This document shows, in pieces, positions 43,039-52,096 of a DNA stretch of 64,000 nt. Both the position numbers and the translations under genes were made by a program. The stretch covers positions 2,453,001-2,517,000 of the forward strand of contig NZ_JALJAZ010000001.1 in NCBI RefSeq assembly GCF_022899245.1, written 5' to 3'. How positions within the stretch are numbered: position 1 is the first letter of the stretch; each line of letters starts with the position of its first letter. This stretch comes from Falsirhodobacter halotolerans. Its GTDB lineage: Bacteria; Pseudomonadota; Alphaproteobacteria; Rhodobacterales; Rhodobacteraceae. The notes under the pieces were generated by a model that had not been told where the DNA came from, ran no database searches, and was given only the letters and a program-made list of their open reading frames with translations.

Positions 43039-43917
43039 ATGAAACTTCTGATCCTTGGCCATGGCTACACCGCCGCCGCCCTGTCCCGCCGCCTTGTCGT
43101 CAAGGGGTGGAAGGTGGTGGGCACCGTTCGTGACGACCGTCCCCTGCCGGACGGGGTGATCCGCCTCCCTTGGCCGTCGGATCTGCCCGAGGGCGTGACG
43201 CATCTTCTGGCCTCCGCCGCGCCAGATGCGGGGGGCGATCCGTTTCTGGCCACCCACCGCGCAGCCATCGCCCGCCTGCCGCTGGTCTGGGCGGGGTATC
43301 TGTCCACCACCGGCGTCTATGGCGATCATGGCGGTGCCTGGGTGGACGAGACGACGCCCCCCGCCCCCACCACCCGCCGCGGGCAGGAACGACTGGCGGC
43401 GGAGCGGGACTGGCAGTCGCTGGGCCTGCCACTGCACATCCTGCGCCTGGCGGGCATCTATGGCCCCGGACGCGGCCCGTTCGAAAAGGTGCGTGACGGC
43501 ACCGCGCGGCGGATCATCAAGCCGGGCCAGGTGTTCAGCCGCGTCCATGTGGAGGATATCGCCACCGCGCTGGAGGTTCTGATCGACCGTCCCGCGCCCG
43601 GCATCTATAACATCTGCGACGACGATCCCGCCCCGCCCGAGGATGTGATCGCCCACGCGGCCCGGCTTCTGAACCGCCCCGTGCCCCCCGCCATCCTCTT
43701 CGATCAGGCGGACCTGTCCCCCATGGCGCGCAGCTTCTATGCCGAATCGAAACGGGTGCGCAACGACCGGATCAAGGCGCAGGGCTGGCGTCCCGCCTTT
43801 GCCGATTACAAGGCGGGCCTGGCCGACCTGCTGGCGTCCCAGACCGTCACGGCAAAGCAGGCGATCCCCGCCAGCGACAGGCCGACCCCCACATATCCCG
43901 ACGACGGAAAGCCGTAA
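43039..43917 (+). CDS. NAD-dependent epimerase/dehydratase (YeeZ-like) protein
   Basis: A 292-residue SDR-extended-type protein. The Rossmann motif is LILGHGYTAAAL near the N-terminus. Then come AGYLSTTGVYGDHGG with YxxxK-like features and GIYGPGRGPFEKV. It resembles E. coli YeeZ. Only a G-run precedes ATG 43039, so the start is less certain. The last about 25 residues run into the 3' end of the convergent MFS gene (112-base overlap) and look like an extension past the normal family end. Confidence 0.82.
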   Translation: MKLLILGHGYTAAALSRRLVVKGWKVVGTVRDDRPLPDGVIRLPWPSDLPEGVTHLLASAAPDAGGDPFLATHRAAIARLPLVWAGYLSTTGVYGDHGGAWVDETTPPAPTTRRGQERLAAERDWQSLGLPLHILRLAGIYGPGRGPFEKVRDGTARRIIKPGQVFSRVHVEDIATALEVLIDRPAPGIYNICDDDPAPPEDVIAHAARLLNRPVPPAILFDQADLSPMARSFYAESKRVRNDRIKAQGWRPAFADYKAGLADLLASQTVTAKQAIPASDRPTPTYPDDGKP

Positions 43918-45002
43918 CCCGCCGAAATCGCCACCGCCGCCAGCGCGGGCCCGATGGCGTTGGCGGTGTTGAACGCCGAATGGTTCATCGCCGCCGCCAT
44001 GGTCTGGGCATTGCCCGCCACATCCATCAACCGGCTTTGCAGCGGGATCGACAGCGCGCCCGACATCCCGATCAAGAGCACCACCGGCACCAGCGTCCAC
44101 ATCGACCCGGTCGCCCAAGGGTAGATCGCCATCAGCACGACCGAGCACGCCATGATGCCGAAGGTGGATTTCACCGGCCACAGATCGGCGATCCGCCCCA
44201 TGATCAACGTGCCCAGCACCATCCCCACGCCCATCACCGCCAGCACGGGGGGCACCGCCGCCTCGCCCGCCTGCGTCACCTCGATCACGTTCGATGCGAC
44301 ATAGCTGTAGACGGCGAAGAAACCGCCAAAGCCGATCGCCCCGGTCAGCAGGGTCAGCAGCACCTGCCGGTTGCCCAGCGCCGCCAGCTCACCCAAGGGG
44401 GAGACGTCGCGCTTGTCCTCGGCCTCGGGGGCGAAGCGGAAGATCAGGATCGCGGTCAGCACGGCCAAGGTGGCCACCACGGCATAGCCCCAGCGCCAGC
44501 CCACCGTCTGGCCAAGGATGTTTGCAAAGGGCACGCCCAGCACCGTCGCCACCGTCAGCCCCGTCATCACCCGCGCCACCGCCTGCGAACGCTTGCCACG
44601 CGGCACGACGCTGGCGGCCATCAGCGCCGCCACCCCGAAATACGCGCCATGCGGCAGGCCGGACACGAACCGCCAGAGCATCATCCCGCCATAGCTGTGC
44701 GCGGTGGAGGACGCCACATGCGCGATGGCATAGACCAGCATCAGCCCGATCAGCAGCATCCGGCGCGGCAGGCGCGCGCCCAGCGCCGCCAGAACCGGCG
44801 CCCCCACCACGACCCCAAGCGCATAGGCCGAGATCAGATGGCTGGCCGTGGCCTGCGAAATGTCCAGCGCGGGCGAGATGTAGGGGATCAGGGCCATCGC
44901 CGCGAATTCGGACGTGCCGATGGCGAACCCGCCCAAGGCCAGCGCGAAATGGATGACGCCGGGACGGAGGTCGGTCCGGGGAACGAAGGCGATGTCGGAC
45001 AT
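43806..45002 (-). CDS. MFS transporter (AraJ/YdhP-type DHA1 exporter)
   Basis: A 398-residue protein with 12 hydrophobic spans. The loop 2-3 motif appears as GARLPRRMLLIG and the antiporter-like motif C region as VLGVPFANILGQ. Family-typical start is AIGTSEFAAMALIPYIS. Start ATG 45002 is chosen for AGGAG six bases upstream. The substrate is probably a sugar, drug or purine efflux, not resolved. It is convergent with the epimerase, sharing 112 bases. Confidence 0.9.
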   Translation of the reverse strand: MSDIAFVPRTDLRPGVIHFALALGGFAIGTSEFAAMALIPYISPALDISQATASHLISAYALGVVVGAPVLAALGARLPRRMLLIGLMLVYAIAHVASSTAHSYGGMMLWRFVSGLPHGAYFGVAALMAASVVPRGKRSQAVARVMTGLTVATVLGVPFANILGQTVGWRWGYAVVATLAVLTAILIFRFAPEAEDKRDVSPLGELAALGNRQVLLTLLTGAIGFGGFFAVYSYVASNVIEVTQAGEAAVPPVLAVMGVGMVLGTLIMGRIADLWPVKSTFGIMACSVVLMAIYPWATGSMWTLVPVVLLIGMSGALSIPLQSRLMDVAGNAQTMAAAMNHSAFNTANAIGPALAAVAISAGYGFPSSGYVGVGLSLAGIACFAVTVWDASRSARPAL

Positions 45003-45101
45003 GATGGCTCCTGCTGGCAAGCCCAAGGGTTAGACCCGTCGCAGGACGCTGCCAAGACAAGAATGCGGGGCGATGGGCGGGTCTGCACCCGCCGCATGAC
45101 T

Positions 45102-47015
45102 TCAGGCGCGCTTTTGCAGGCTGGGCACGCCCAGCGCGTCCAGAACCTTCGCCTCGATCTGGGCCGATTCCAGTCCGGCGATGTGATACATCGCGGCGGG
45201 GCTGGCCTGATCGATGAAGGTGTCGGGCAGCACCATGGAGCGGAACTTCAGCCCATGATCGAACGCGCCTTCATCGGCCAGAAGCTGCGCCACATGGCTG
45301 CCGAACCCGCCGACCGCCCCTTCCTCCAGGGTGATCAGCGCCTCATGCTCGCGCGCCAGCCGCAGGATCAGGTCGCGGTCCAGCGGTTTGGCAAAGCGCG
45401 CATCGGCCACGGTGGTGGAAATCCCCCGCGCCTCCAGCGCCTCGGCGGCCTTCTCCGCCTCGAACAGGCGGGTGCCGAAGGACAGGAGCGCCACGCGCGA
45501 CCCCTCGCGCATCACGCGACCCTTGCCGATCTCCAGCGGGGTGCCGTGCAGCGGCAGGGGCGCGCCCGTCCCCTCGCCGCGCGGATAGCGGAAGGCGATG
45601 GGCCCATCGTCATGGGCGGCGGCGGTGGCGACCATGTGGACCAGTTCCGCCTCATCCGCCGCGGCCATCACGACAAAGCCCGGAAGGTTCGCCAGAAACG
45701 CCACGTCGAAGGATCCCGCATGGGTCGCCCCGTCCGCGCCGACCAGCCCCGCGCGGTCGATGGCGAACCGCACCGGCAGGCGCTGGATCGCCACATCATG
45801 CACCACCTGGTCATAACCGCGCTGCAGGAAGGTGGAATAGATCGCGCAGAACGGCTTCAGCCCCCCCGCCGCCATACCGGCGGCAAAGGTCACGGCGTGC
45901 TGTTCGGCGATGCCCACATCGAAACACCGGTCGGGAAAGCGACCGGCCATCAGGTTCAGGCCGGTGCCGTCGGGCATCGCCGCCGTGACGGCCACGATCT
46001 TCGAATCCCGCTCCGCCTCGGCCACCAGCGCCTTGGCGAACACGCCGGTATAGCTGGGGGCGTTCGCGGTCGCCTTGGCCTGGGCAAAGGTCTGCACATC
46101 GAATTTAGCCGTCGCATGGCCCTTGTCGGACGCACGCTCGGCCGGGGCGTAGCCCTTGCCCTTCTTGGTGATGGCGTGGATCAGGACCGGCCCTGTGGCC
46201 TTGTCCTTTACCGTCCGCAACACGGGCAGCAGCGCGTCCAGATCGTGCCCGTCCACGGGGCCGATATAGGTGAAGCCCAGTTCTTCGAACAAGGTGCCGC
46301 CGATGGCCATGCCCTTGAGCATTTCCTTCGCCCGCCGCGCCCCTTCGCGCAGCGGTTCGGGCAGAAGGCTGGCGGCCGATTTCGCCGCCGCCTTCAACTC
46401 ATGGAACCGCGCATCGCCATAAAGGCGCGACAGATAGGCCGACAGCGCCCCCACCGGCGGAGCGATCGACATCTCGTTGTCGTTCAGGATGACAAACATC
46501 CGCTTGCCCAGATGGCCCGCATTGTTCATCGCCTCGAACGCCATGCCCGCCGACATCGACCCGTCGCCGATCACGGCGATGGCCTCGCCCGGCTGCCCCC
46601 CCAGATCGCGGGCCGCAGCGAACCCCAGCGCCGCGCTGATGGAGGTGGAGGAATGCGCCGCGCCGAAGGGGTCGTATTCGCTCTCGCTCCGCTTGGTGAA
46701 GCCCGACAGGCCGCCTTCCATCCGCAAGGTGCGGATGCGGTCGCGCCGCCCGGTCAGGATCTTGTGGGGATAGCATTGATGGCCCACATCCCAGACGATC
46801 TTGTCCTTGGGCGTGTCGAACACGGCATGGAGAGCCACGGTCAGTTCCACCACGCCCAGACCCGCGCCCAGATGCCCGCCGGTGACCGACACGGCGGAAA
46901 TCGTCTCGGCCCGCAATTCGTCGGCCAGCTGGCGCAACTCGCGGTCGGTCAGGCGTTTCATGTCGGCGGGGATCGTCACACGATCCAGCACGGGGGTCTG
47001 GGGGAGGTCGCTCAT
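45102..47015 (-). CDS. dxs: 1-deoxy-D-xylulose-5-phosphate synthase
   Basis: First enzyme of the MEP isoprenoid route; condenses pyruvate and glyceraldehyde-3-phosphate with thiamine diphosphate. The 637-residue length is typical. Motifs are [11 protein letters not shown], the TPP-binding [24 protein letters not shown]-like [10 protein letters not shown], and GFGSHV near the C-terminus. It starts ten bases after ispA and is in one run with xseB-ispA, a common arrangement in alphaproteobacteria. Confidence 0.97.
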   Translation of the reverse strand: MSDLPQTPVLDRVTIPADMKRLTDRELRQLADELRAETISAVSVTGGHLGAGLGVVELTVALHAVFDTPKDKIVWDVGHQCYPHKILTGRRDRIRTLRMEGGLSGFTKRSESEYDPFGAAHSSTSISAALGFAAARDLGGQPGEAIAVIGDGSMSAGMAFEAMNNAGHLGKRMFVILNDNEMSIAPPVGALSAYLSRLYGDARFHELKAAAKSAASLLPEPLREGARRAKEMLKGMAIGGTLFEELGFTYIGPVDGHDLDALLPVLRTVKDKATGPVLIHAITKKGKGYAPAERASDKGHATAKFDVQTFAQAKATANAPSYTGVFAKALVAEAERDSKIVAVTAAMPDGTGLNLMAGRFPDRCFDVGIAEQHAVTFAAGMAAGGLKPFCAIYSTFLQRGYDQVVHDVAIQRLPVRFAIDRAGLVGADGATHAGSFDVAFLANLPGFVVMAAADEAELVHMVATAAAHDDGPIAFRYPRGEGTGAPLPLHGTPLEIGKGRVMREGSRVALLSFGTRLFEAEKAAEALEARGISTTVADARFAKPLDRDLILRLAREHEALITLEEGAVGGFGSHVAQLLADEGAFDHGLKFRSMVLPDTFIDQASPAAMYHIAGLESAQIEAKVLDALGVPSLQKRA

Positions 47016-47025
47016 GCCTGCCTTT

Positions 47026-47892
47026 TCACTTCTGGCGCGTGATGACGAAGCGCGCCGCTTCCTTCAGGGTGTCGGCCGCATGGCCGTAAGGGGAAAGCGC
47101 CGCCTGCGCGGTGCCCACCAGATCCGCCGCGCGCCTGCGCGCACCGTCCAGACCCAGCAACGACACGAAGGTGGCCTTGTTGGCGCCCTGATCCTTGTTC
47201 AACCGCTTGCCCGCCACACCCGCATCGCCCGTGACATCCAAGATGTCGTCGGCAATCTGGAAAGCAAGGCCGAGATCTGCGGCATAAGCGGCCAGCGGGG
47301 CGACGTCCGCCCCCGCGATCCGCGCGCCCGCCGTCGCGGCAAAGCCGATCAGGGCGCCGGTCTTGCCCGCCTGCAGTGCGGTGATCTGGTCCAATGTCAG
47401 GGGGGCGGCGGCCGTTTCCGCCGCGATGTCCAGCGCCTGACCCAGCACCATTCCCTGCGCGCCCGAGGCGCGGGCCAAGGCCGCCACCAGGTCGATCCGC
47501 CGGTCCGCCGTGCCGATCGCGGGATCGGCCAGCCGTTCGAACGCCAGCGTCTGCAAGGCGTCGCCCGCCAGAACGGCCGTCGCCTCGTCCCATTTCACAT
47601 GCACCGTGGGCTGGCCGCGCCGCAGATCGTCATCGTCCATGCAGGGCATGTCGTCATGGATCAGGCTGTAGGCGTGAAGCGCCTCCACCGCCGCCGCGAC
47701 GGGCAGGGCGCGCTCCTCGACCCCGTGCAGCCGCGCCGATTCCAGGACCAGAAACGCCCGAAGCCCCTTGCCGCCGCGCAGGGCATAGCGCATGGCGTGT
47801 ACCACCGGCACATCCGCACGGTCCGACAGGACGGACAGCAGATGCGCTTCGGTCCGGGCGGCGGCATCGGCCAGACGGGCGTCGAAGCTCAC
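47026..47892 (-). CDS. ispA: Farnesyl/geranylgeranyl diphosphate synthase
   Basis: A 288-residue short-chain prenyl diphosphate synthase making farnesyl diphosphate from IPP and DMAPP. The first Asp-rich motif is [14 protein letters not shown] and the second DDILDVTGD. The start is GTG 47890-47892, overlapping the xseB stop (GTGA). Chain length (C15) is inferred from family and position between xseB and dxs. Confidence 0.95.
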   Translation of the reverse strand: MSFDARLADAAARTEAHLLSVLSDRADVPVVHAMRYALRGGKGLRAFLVLESARLHGVEERALPVAAAVEALHAYSLIHDDMPCMDDDDLRRGQPTVHVKWDEATAVLAGDALQTLAFERLADPAIGTADRRIDLVAALARASGAQGMVLGQALDIAAETAAAPLTLDQITALQAGKTGALIGFAATAGARIAGADVAPLAAYAADLGLAFQIADDILDVTGDAGVAGKRLNKDQGANKATFVSLLGLDGARRRAADLVGTAQAALSPYGHAADTLKEAARFVITRQK

Positions 47893-48134
47893 AGCCCCTC
47901 CGCCGGGGTGGTGCCGGTGGCGCGACCGGCCTCGGCGCGGATCATCTCCACCTTCGCCTCGGCGGCCTTCAGCTTTTCGGCGCAGTGCGCGCGCAACGCG
48001 GCCCCGCGTTCATAAAGCGCGATGGACTGTTCCAGCGGCACGTCGCCTTTTTCCAGTGCGCCGACGGTGCGTTCCAGTTCGGCCATCGCCTCCTCGAAGG
48101 TCAGGGTGGCAATCTCGGGGGGTGCTGCGGTCAT
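47889..48134 (-). CDS. xseB: Exodeoxyribonuclease VII small subunit
   Basis: An 81-residue helical protein that partners XseA in degrading single-stranded DNA. It matches the family by FEEAMAELERTVGALEKGDVP (in part: LERTVGALEKGD) and LEQSIALYERGAALRAHC. xseA is not in the window. It starts a unit xseB-ispA-dxs. The gene is short but well supported. Confidence 0.93.
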   Translation of the reverse strand: MTAAPPEIATLTFEEAMAELERTVGALEKGDVPLEQSIALYERGAALRAHCAEKLKAAEAKVEMIRAEAGRATGTTPAEGL

Positions 48135-48170
48135 GGGGCCTCCTGTCTTGGCGCCACCATAGCCGCGCCG

Positions 48171-48869
48171 TCAGTCGGGCGCCAGCATATAGCCCGACCC
48201 CCGCACCGTCTGAAGATAGCGCGGCTGGCGGGGGTCGGTTTCGATCTTGCGGCGCAGGCGTGTGATCTGCACATCGACCGCGCGTTCCTGCGTCTCGGCC
48301 CCCTCCTCGCCCGCCAGATCGCCGACCAGACGTTCGCGGGTGACGGGTTCGTTGGGGCTGGCGGCGAAAATCCGCATCAACGCCGCCTCGGTGGAGGTGA
48401 GGCGGACCGGCTGCTGGCCCCGCCACAACTCCCCCCGGTCCAGATCGTAGCGCACCTCGCCCAGATGCAGCATCTTCGGACCCGCCTCGGGGCGGAGGCT
48501 GGGCACACGGCGCAAGACGGCATTGATGCGCAGCAAAAGCTCCTTCGGTTCGAAGGGTTTGGCCAGATAATCGTCGGCCCCCGCCTCCAGCCCGTCGATC
48601 CGCGCCTGCGTCTCGCCCCGCGCGGTCAGCAGCAGGATCGGCATCGTCCGGTCCGCCCGCAGCGCCCGCGTCAAGGAGACGCCATCCTCGCCCGGCATCA
48701 TCACATCCAGGACCAGCATGTCGAATTCCAGCCCGGCCAGAAGCCGCCGCGCCTGCGCCGCGTCGCGGGCGGTGGTGACAAGAAAGCCGTTCCGCACCAG
48801 AAATTTCTGCAACAGCCCCCGGATGCGTTCATCGTCATCCACGACCAGAAGATGCGGTGCGTCGGTCAT
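48171..48869 (-). CDS. petR: OmpR-family response regulator, PetR-like
   Basis: A 232-residue regulator. Receiver domain (about 1-120) has the phospho-acceptor Asp55 (LVLDVMMPGEDG), acidic cluster VVDDDERI, and Lys in LAKPFEPKE. A winged-helix DNA-binding domain (about 130-230) contains the segments LTSTEAALMRIF and RAVDVQITRLRRKIE. The adjacent MarR gene one base upstream recreates the petP-petR pair of Rhodobacter capsulatus, reported as needed for growth by cytochrome bc1. The symbol is by context. Confidence 0.8.
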   Translation of the reverse strand: MTDAPHLLVVDDDERIRGLLQKFLVRNGFLVTTARDAAQARRLLAGLEFDMLVLDVMMPGEDGVSLTRALRADRTMPILLLTARGETQARIDGLEAGADDYLAKPFEPKELLLRINAVLRRVPSLRPEAGPKMLHLGEVRYDLDRGELWRGQQPVRLTSTEAALMRIFAASPNEPVTRERLVGDLAGEEGAETQERAVDVQITRLRRKIETDPRQPRYLQTVRGSGYMLAPD

Positions 48870-48870
48870 C

Positions 48871-49368
48871 TCATCCCCTCTCTTTCAATCCCTGATACTG
48901 CTTGCGCGGCTCGGGGTCCATCATCGCCTCCAGCACCTGACGGAACCCCTGCACGGCGGCGGGACCGGCGGCGCGATAAGCGGCCCGCATCCGCGCCCGC
49001 TGCGCGTCCGACAGCTCCCGCTCCAGCGCGATCCCCTTGGGGGTCAGATGCAGGTTCCGTTCGCGCCGGTCGGTCCGGCCCACGCGGGCCTCCACCAGAT
49101 CATCCTCCAGCAGCGTCCGCAGGATGCGGTTCAGGCTTTGCTTCGTCACCCCCAGAATCGTCAGCAGGTTCGACACCGTGGTCCCGGGCGAGCGGTGGAT
49201 GAAATGGATCGCCCGGTGATGCGCGCGGCCGTAGCCGAATTCCTCGAGGATCCGATCGGGATCGGCAGTGAAACCGCGATAGGCGAAGAACATCGCCTCG
49301 ATCCCCTTGCGCAGCTGTTCATCCGTCAGAAACAGAAGCTGTTCGCCGCCGACCGGTCCGCTTGCCAT
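48871..49368 (-). CDS. petP: MarR-family regulator, PetP-like
   Basis: A 165-residue winged-helix protein. The DNA-binding part includes AHHRAIHFIHRSPG, LGVTKQSLNRILRTLLEDDLV and the wing RTDRRERN. The start ATG 49368 has a strong GGAGGG site; an ATG five codons upstream lacks one. One base from the response-regulator gene, so the two are co-transcribed as in petP-petR. Ligand is unknown. Divergent from ilvE, across an AT-rich 141-base gap. Confidence 0.8.
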   Translation of the reverse strand: MASGPVGGEQLLFLTDEQLRKGIEAMFFAYRGFTADPDRILEEFGYGRAHHRAIHFIHRSPGTTVSNLLTILGVTKQSLNRILRTLLEDDLVEARVGRTDRRERNLHLTPKGIALERELSDAQRARMRAAYRAAGPAAVQGFRQVLEAMMDPEPRKQYQGLKERG

Positions 49369-49410
49369 CGTTCCCTCCCCCATCCGTCATCACGTTTTAC
49401 GGCAGGGTTG

Positions 49411-49498
49411 TTGACATTCCAAGAGCGAACCGTTAGCGAAATGCCATGTTTGACGCAATTTTATGTCCAACACATACATTATGACGAAATATCGCTAA
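49411..49498. promoter_or_regulatory. AT-rich divergent control region (petP-like / ilvE)
   Basis: TTGACA at 49411-49416 on the plus strand is a good -35; the -10 candidate 17 bases later (TAGCGA) is poor. TTAGCGA (49433-49439) and TCGCTAA (49492-49498) form seven-base inverted arms 52 bases apart, which could be a spaced operator. Local base composition is much more AT-rich than the surroundings. No riboswitch fold is recognised. Confidence 0.4.
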
Positions 49499-49509
49499 GG
49501 GGAACGACC

Positions 49510-50379
49510 ATGGTTGGGGCTTACGACGACCGCGACGGCAAGATCTGGATGGATGGCACGCTGGTGGAGTGGCGCGACGCGAAGGTCCACGTCCTGACCC
49601 ATGCGCTGCACTACGCCTCCTCGGTGTTCGAGGGAGAGCGCTGCTATAACGGCAAGATCTTCAAAAGCCGCGAGCATTCCGAACGCCTGCTGAAATCGGG
49701 CGAGCTTCTGGACATGCCGATCCCCTACACGGTCGATCAGATCGAAGAGGCGAAATACGCCATGCTGAAGGCGAACGGCTGGACCGACGCCTATGTCCGC
49801 GCGGTGGCCTTCCGTGGTGCGGGGGCGGACATGGGTGTGTCGGCGGCGAAAAACCCCGTGCGTCTGGTCGTGGCCGGCTGGGAATGGGGCGCCTATTACG
49901 GCGACGCCAAGATGCAGGGTGCCAAGCTCGGCATCTCCAAATGGAAGCGCCCGTCGCCCGAAACGATCCCCAGCCAGGCCAAGGCCGCCGGTCTTTACAT
50001 GATCTGCACCATGTCCAAGCACGAGGCGGAGGCGAACGGATTCTCCGACGCGCTGATGATGGACTATCGCGGCTATGTCGCCGAAGCGACGGGCGCGAAC
50101 GTCTTCTTCGTCAAGGATGGCGAAGTGCACACCCCGCTGGCCGATTGCTTCCTGAACGGTCTGACCCGGCAGACGGTCATCCAGATGCTGAAGGATAAGG
50201 GCATCACCGTGCATGAACGCCACATCATGCCCGACGAACTGACCGGATTCCAGGAATGCTGGCTGACGGGCACGGCGGCGGAATGCACCCCCGTCAGCCA
50301 GATCGGTGACTATCACTTCCAGGTCGGGCATCTGACGCAGGACGTGACGAAATCCTACGAGGCGCTGGTCCGCGCCTGA
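49510..50379 (+). CDS. ilvE: Branched-chain amino acid aminotransferase
   Basis: PLP-dependent class IV transaminase for the last step of valine, leucine and isoleucine synthesis. The 289-residue length fits the short bacterial type. The PLP Lys is Lys158 in PSQAKAAGLY. GYVAEATGANVFFVKDG and TRQTVIQML are also typical. AAGGGG precedes ATG 49510. An open frame extends far upstream but is antisense to the regulator genes, so it is not used. Confidence 0.95.
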   Translation: MVGAYDDRDGKIWMDGTLVEWRDAKVHVLTHALHYASSVFEGERCYNGKIFKSREHSERLLKSGELLDMPIPYTVDQIEEAKYAMLKANGWTDAYVRAVAFRGAGADMGVSAAKNPVRLVVAGWEWGAYYGDAKMQGAKLGISKWKRPSPETIPSQAKAAGLYMICTMSKHEAEANGFSDALMMDYRGYVAEATGANVFFVKDGEVHTPLADCFLNGLTRQTVIQMLKDKGITVHERHIMPDELTGFQECWLTGTAAECTPVSQIGDYHFQVGHLTQDVTKSYEALVRA

Positions 50380-50382
50380 GGG

Positions 50383-50553
50383 TCAGGCTGTATGCCCGCG
50401 CTCGATGCGGGCATACTCCACCGCGCGGCGATTGTCGGTGCCGCGCGTCGTGGGGCGGCGGTGAAGCGCGGCGGCATTCTCGCTTTCGCGTTCACGACGG
50501 TCGATCTCGAAATAAGCCCGCTGGCGCGGATCGGGCTGCTTGGTCTCATCCAT
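50383..50553 (-). CDS. Small hypothetical protein
   Basis: A 56-residue basic/acidic protein, ATG 50551-50553, with a strong GGAGGA site. It is charged throughout (RERESENAAALHRR) with no span or signal. No family recognised. Its 3' end encodes a ten-base inverted repeat that also lies after ilvE. Not found with any specific partner. Confidence 0.6.
   Translation of the reverse strand: MDETKQPDPRQRAYFEIDRRERESENAAALHRRPTTRGTDNRRAVEYARIERGHTA
50390..50416. repeat. Perfect ten-base inverted repeat after ilvE
   Basis: GTATGCCCGC, seven-base loop, GCGGGCATAC, just past the ilvE stop and within the 3' end of the small opposite-strand gene. It can form a strong hairpin in ilvE mRNA but has no T-run. 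A transcript-end stabiliser is possible. Confidence 0.5.
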
Positions 50554-50590
50554 GGCGAATCCTCCTCCGCCACGGATCATAGCACGGACC

Positions 50591-51250
50591 TCAGAAATCC
50601 AGATTGGAATAATGCGGCGCGGGGGCGTGGCCCGGCACCTGATCGGCCAGGATCGACCGGAATGCGGGACGCGACTTGATCTTGGCATACCAGTCCTTGA
50701 CCACCGCATGTCGGTTCCAGTCCACATCCGACACGTAATCCAACGCCGAGAAATGCGCGGCGGCGGTGAAATCGGCCAAGGTCATCGCATCCCCCGCCAG
50801 CCAGCGGCGCTGATCCAGAAGCCAGGCCATGTAATCCAGATGATACTTGATCCGCGATGATCCGGCCTTGATGTTCTTGCTGTCGGGATAGCCCTGCCCG
50901 CCGATCTTCACCCGTTCATAGACCAGCTTCGACGTCACTTCATCGTGGAACTTGTCGTCGAACCAAGCGCAGATGCGGCGCACCTCATACCGTCCATCGG
51001 CGTCGCGGGGCATCAGCGGCGGGGTCGGCACCGTCTCCTCCAGCCATTCGCAGATCGCCTGGCTTTCGGACAGGATGCGCCCGTCGATCCGCAGGATGGG
51101 CACCTTGCCCGCCGGGTTGCGGCGCAGGAATTCCTGGCTCTGTTCCCAATACCGCTCCTCGACCAGTTCGACCTCGACCTTCTTTTCGGCCAGCGTCAGG
51201 CGAACCTTGCGGCAGAAGGGAGAAAGGGAGAAGTGGTAGAGGCGATTCAT
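50591..51250 (-). CDS. fzlA: GST-fold protein, FzlA-like
   Basis: A 219-residue glutathione S-transferase-fold protein. The thioredoxin-like part has the segments LSPFCRKVRLTLAEKK and NPAGKVPILRIDG and ESQAI. The C-terminal helical domain ends in VPGHAPAPHYSNLDF. That tail resembles FzlA, a GST relative that binds FtsZ and promotes division in Caulobacter, so a cell-division role is inferred rather than detoxification. ATG 51250 has GAG upstream; an ATG five codons earlier is possible. Next to mtgA (cell wall) this is suggestive. Confidence 0.75.
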   Translation of the reverse strand: MNRLYHFSLSPFCRKVRLTLAEKKVEVELVEERYWEQSQEFLRRNPAGKVPILRIDGRILSESQAICEWLEETVPTPPLMPRDADGRYEVRRICAWFDDKFHDEVTSKLVYERVKIGGQGYPDSKNIKAGSSRIKYHLDYMAWLLDQRRWLAGDAMTLADFTAAAHFSALDYVSDVDWNRHAVVKDWYAKIKSRPAFRSILADQVPGHAPAPHYSNLDF

Positions 51251-51314
51251 CGAAGACTCACGCATTTGGGCAATCGCCCCTGCATGAACGCCCGCGCGTT
51301 GTTATGCAAGGTCG

Positions 51315-52028
51315 TCACCCTTCAAAACACGCGGCCCGCCCGTCCGCGCGGATCGTCGCCGCCCCGGAATAGGCCGCCTGCGACCGGCCGCGCACGAAGG
51401 GCGTCGGATTGACGGGATCGCGCATCTTGGGATTGGGCAGGATGGCGGCCAGGCGCGCGGCCTGCACCGGGGTCAGATCGGCGGCCGAGGTGCGGAAGTA
51501 ATGCTGCGCCGCCGCTTCCACCCCGAAGACCCCTTCGCTGAATTCGGCCACGTTCAGATACATCTCAAGAATGCGCCGCTTGGACCAGGTCAGTTCGACG
51601 ACCGGCGTCAGCACCGCCTCCAGCGCCTTGCGCGGCCAGCTGCGCCCCTGCCAGAGATAGACGTTCTTGACCACCTGCTGGCTGATGGTGGACGCCCCCC
51701 GGTTGGACCCGGCGGTGACCGCCGATCGGATGGCCGCCATGTCGAACCCCCAATGACGGCAGAAATTGGCATCCTCGGCCGCCACGGCCGATCGGGCCAT
51801 GACCGGGGCGATGCGGTCCATCGACACCCATTCCCGCTCCACCCCGCCCAGACGCAGGCCCTCGGTGAAGATGTAGGGCGTGGTCGGCGGGGGCACGAAC
51901 CGGAACAGCAGGATGACGAAGGCCAGCCCCCCCAGCGCCCAGAAGGCCACCCGCCGCGCCCACAGCCGGAAGGGGATGGACCGCCCCTTGGGGGCCGTCC
52001 GCGTGCGGGGGGAAGTCTTGCGGGCCAT
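51315..52028 (-). CDS. mtgA: Monofunctional peptidoglycan transglycosylase
   Basis: Polymerises lipid II glycan strands at the membrane. The 237-residue protein has an N-terminal span (about 28-45) and GT51 motifs AAEDANFCRHWGFD, RGASTISQQVVKN, ALEAVLTPVVELTWSKRRILE (in part) and MYLNVAEF. The catalytic Glu is in AAED. Start ATG 52028 was used; ATG 52043 (five residues longer) is equally possible and neither has a clear ribosome-binding site. It lies past the gltB terminator on the same strand. Confidence 0.92.
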   Translation of the reverse strand: MARKTSPRTRTAPKGRSIPFRLWARRVAFWALGGLAFVILLFRFVPPPTTPYIFTEGLRLGGVEREWVSMDRIAPVMARSAVAAEDANFCRHWGFDMAAIRSAVTAGSNRGASTISQQVVKNVYLWQGRSWPRKALEAVLTPVVELTWSKRRILEMYLNVAEFSEGVFGVEAAAQHYFRTSAADLTPVQAARLAAILPNPKMRDPVNPTPFVRGRSQAAYSGAATIRADGRAACFEG

Positions 52029-52065
52029 GCCGTCTTTAGCCATGGGGGGCGCCCCCCGGTCAATG

Positions 52066-52090
52066 AAAAAGACCCACCTTGCGGTGGGTC
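52066..52090 (-). terminator. Rho-independent terminator of gltB
   Basis: On the minus strand GACCCACC, loop GCAA, GGTGGGTC, then a T-run (five bases). The stem is a perfect eight-base repeat, seven bases after the gltB stop. Confidence 0.85.
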
Positions 52091-52096
52091 CTTTCG

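Noticed and set aside
45060-45101. GC-rich hairpin after dxs (GCGGGT/ACCCGC)
   Set aside because: No T-run and only six pairs; too weak to call a terminator.
43980-47042. A 1020-residue open frame on the plus strand
   Set aside because: Antisense to the MFS exporter and dxs, both firmly recognised. His/Gln/Arg-rich sequence is typical of a shadow frame.
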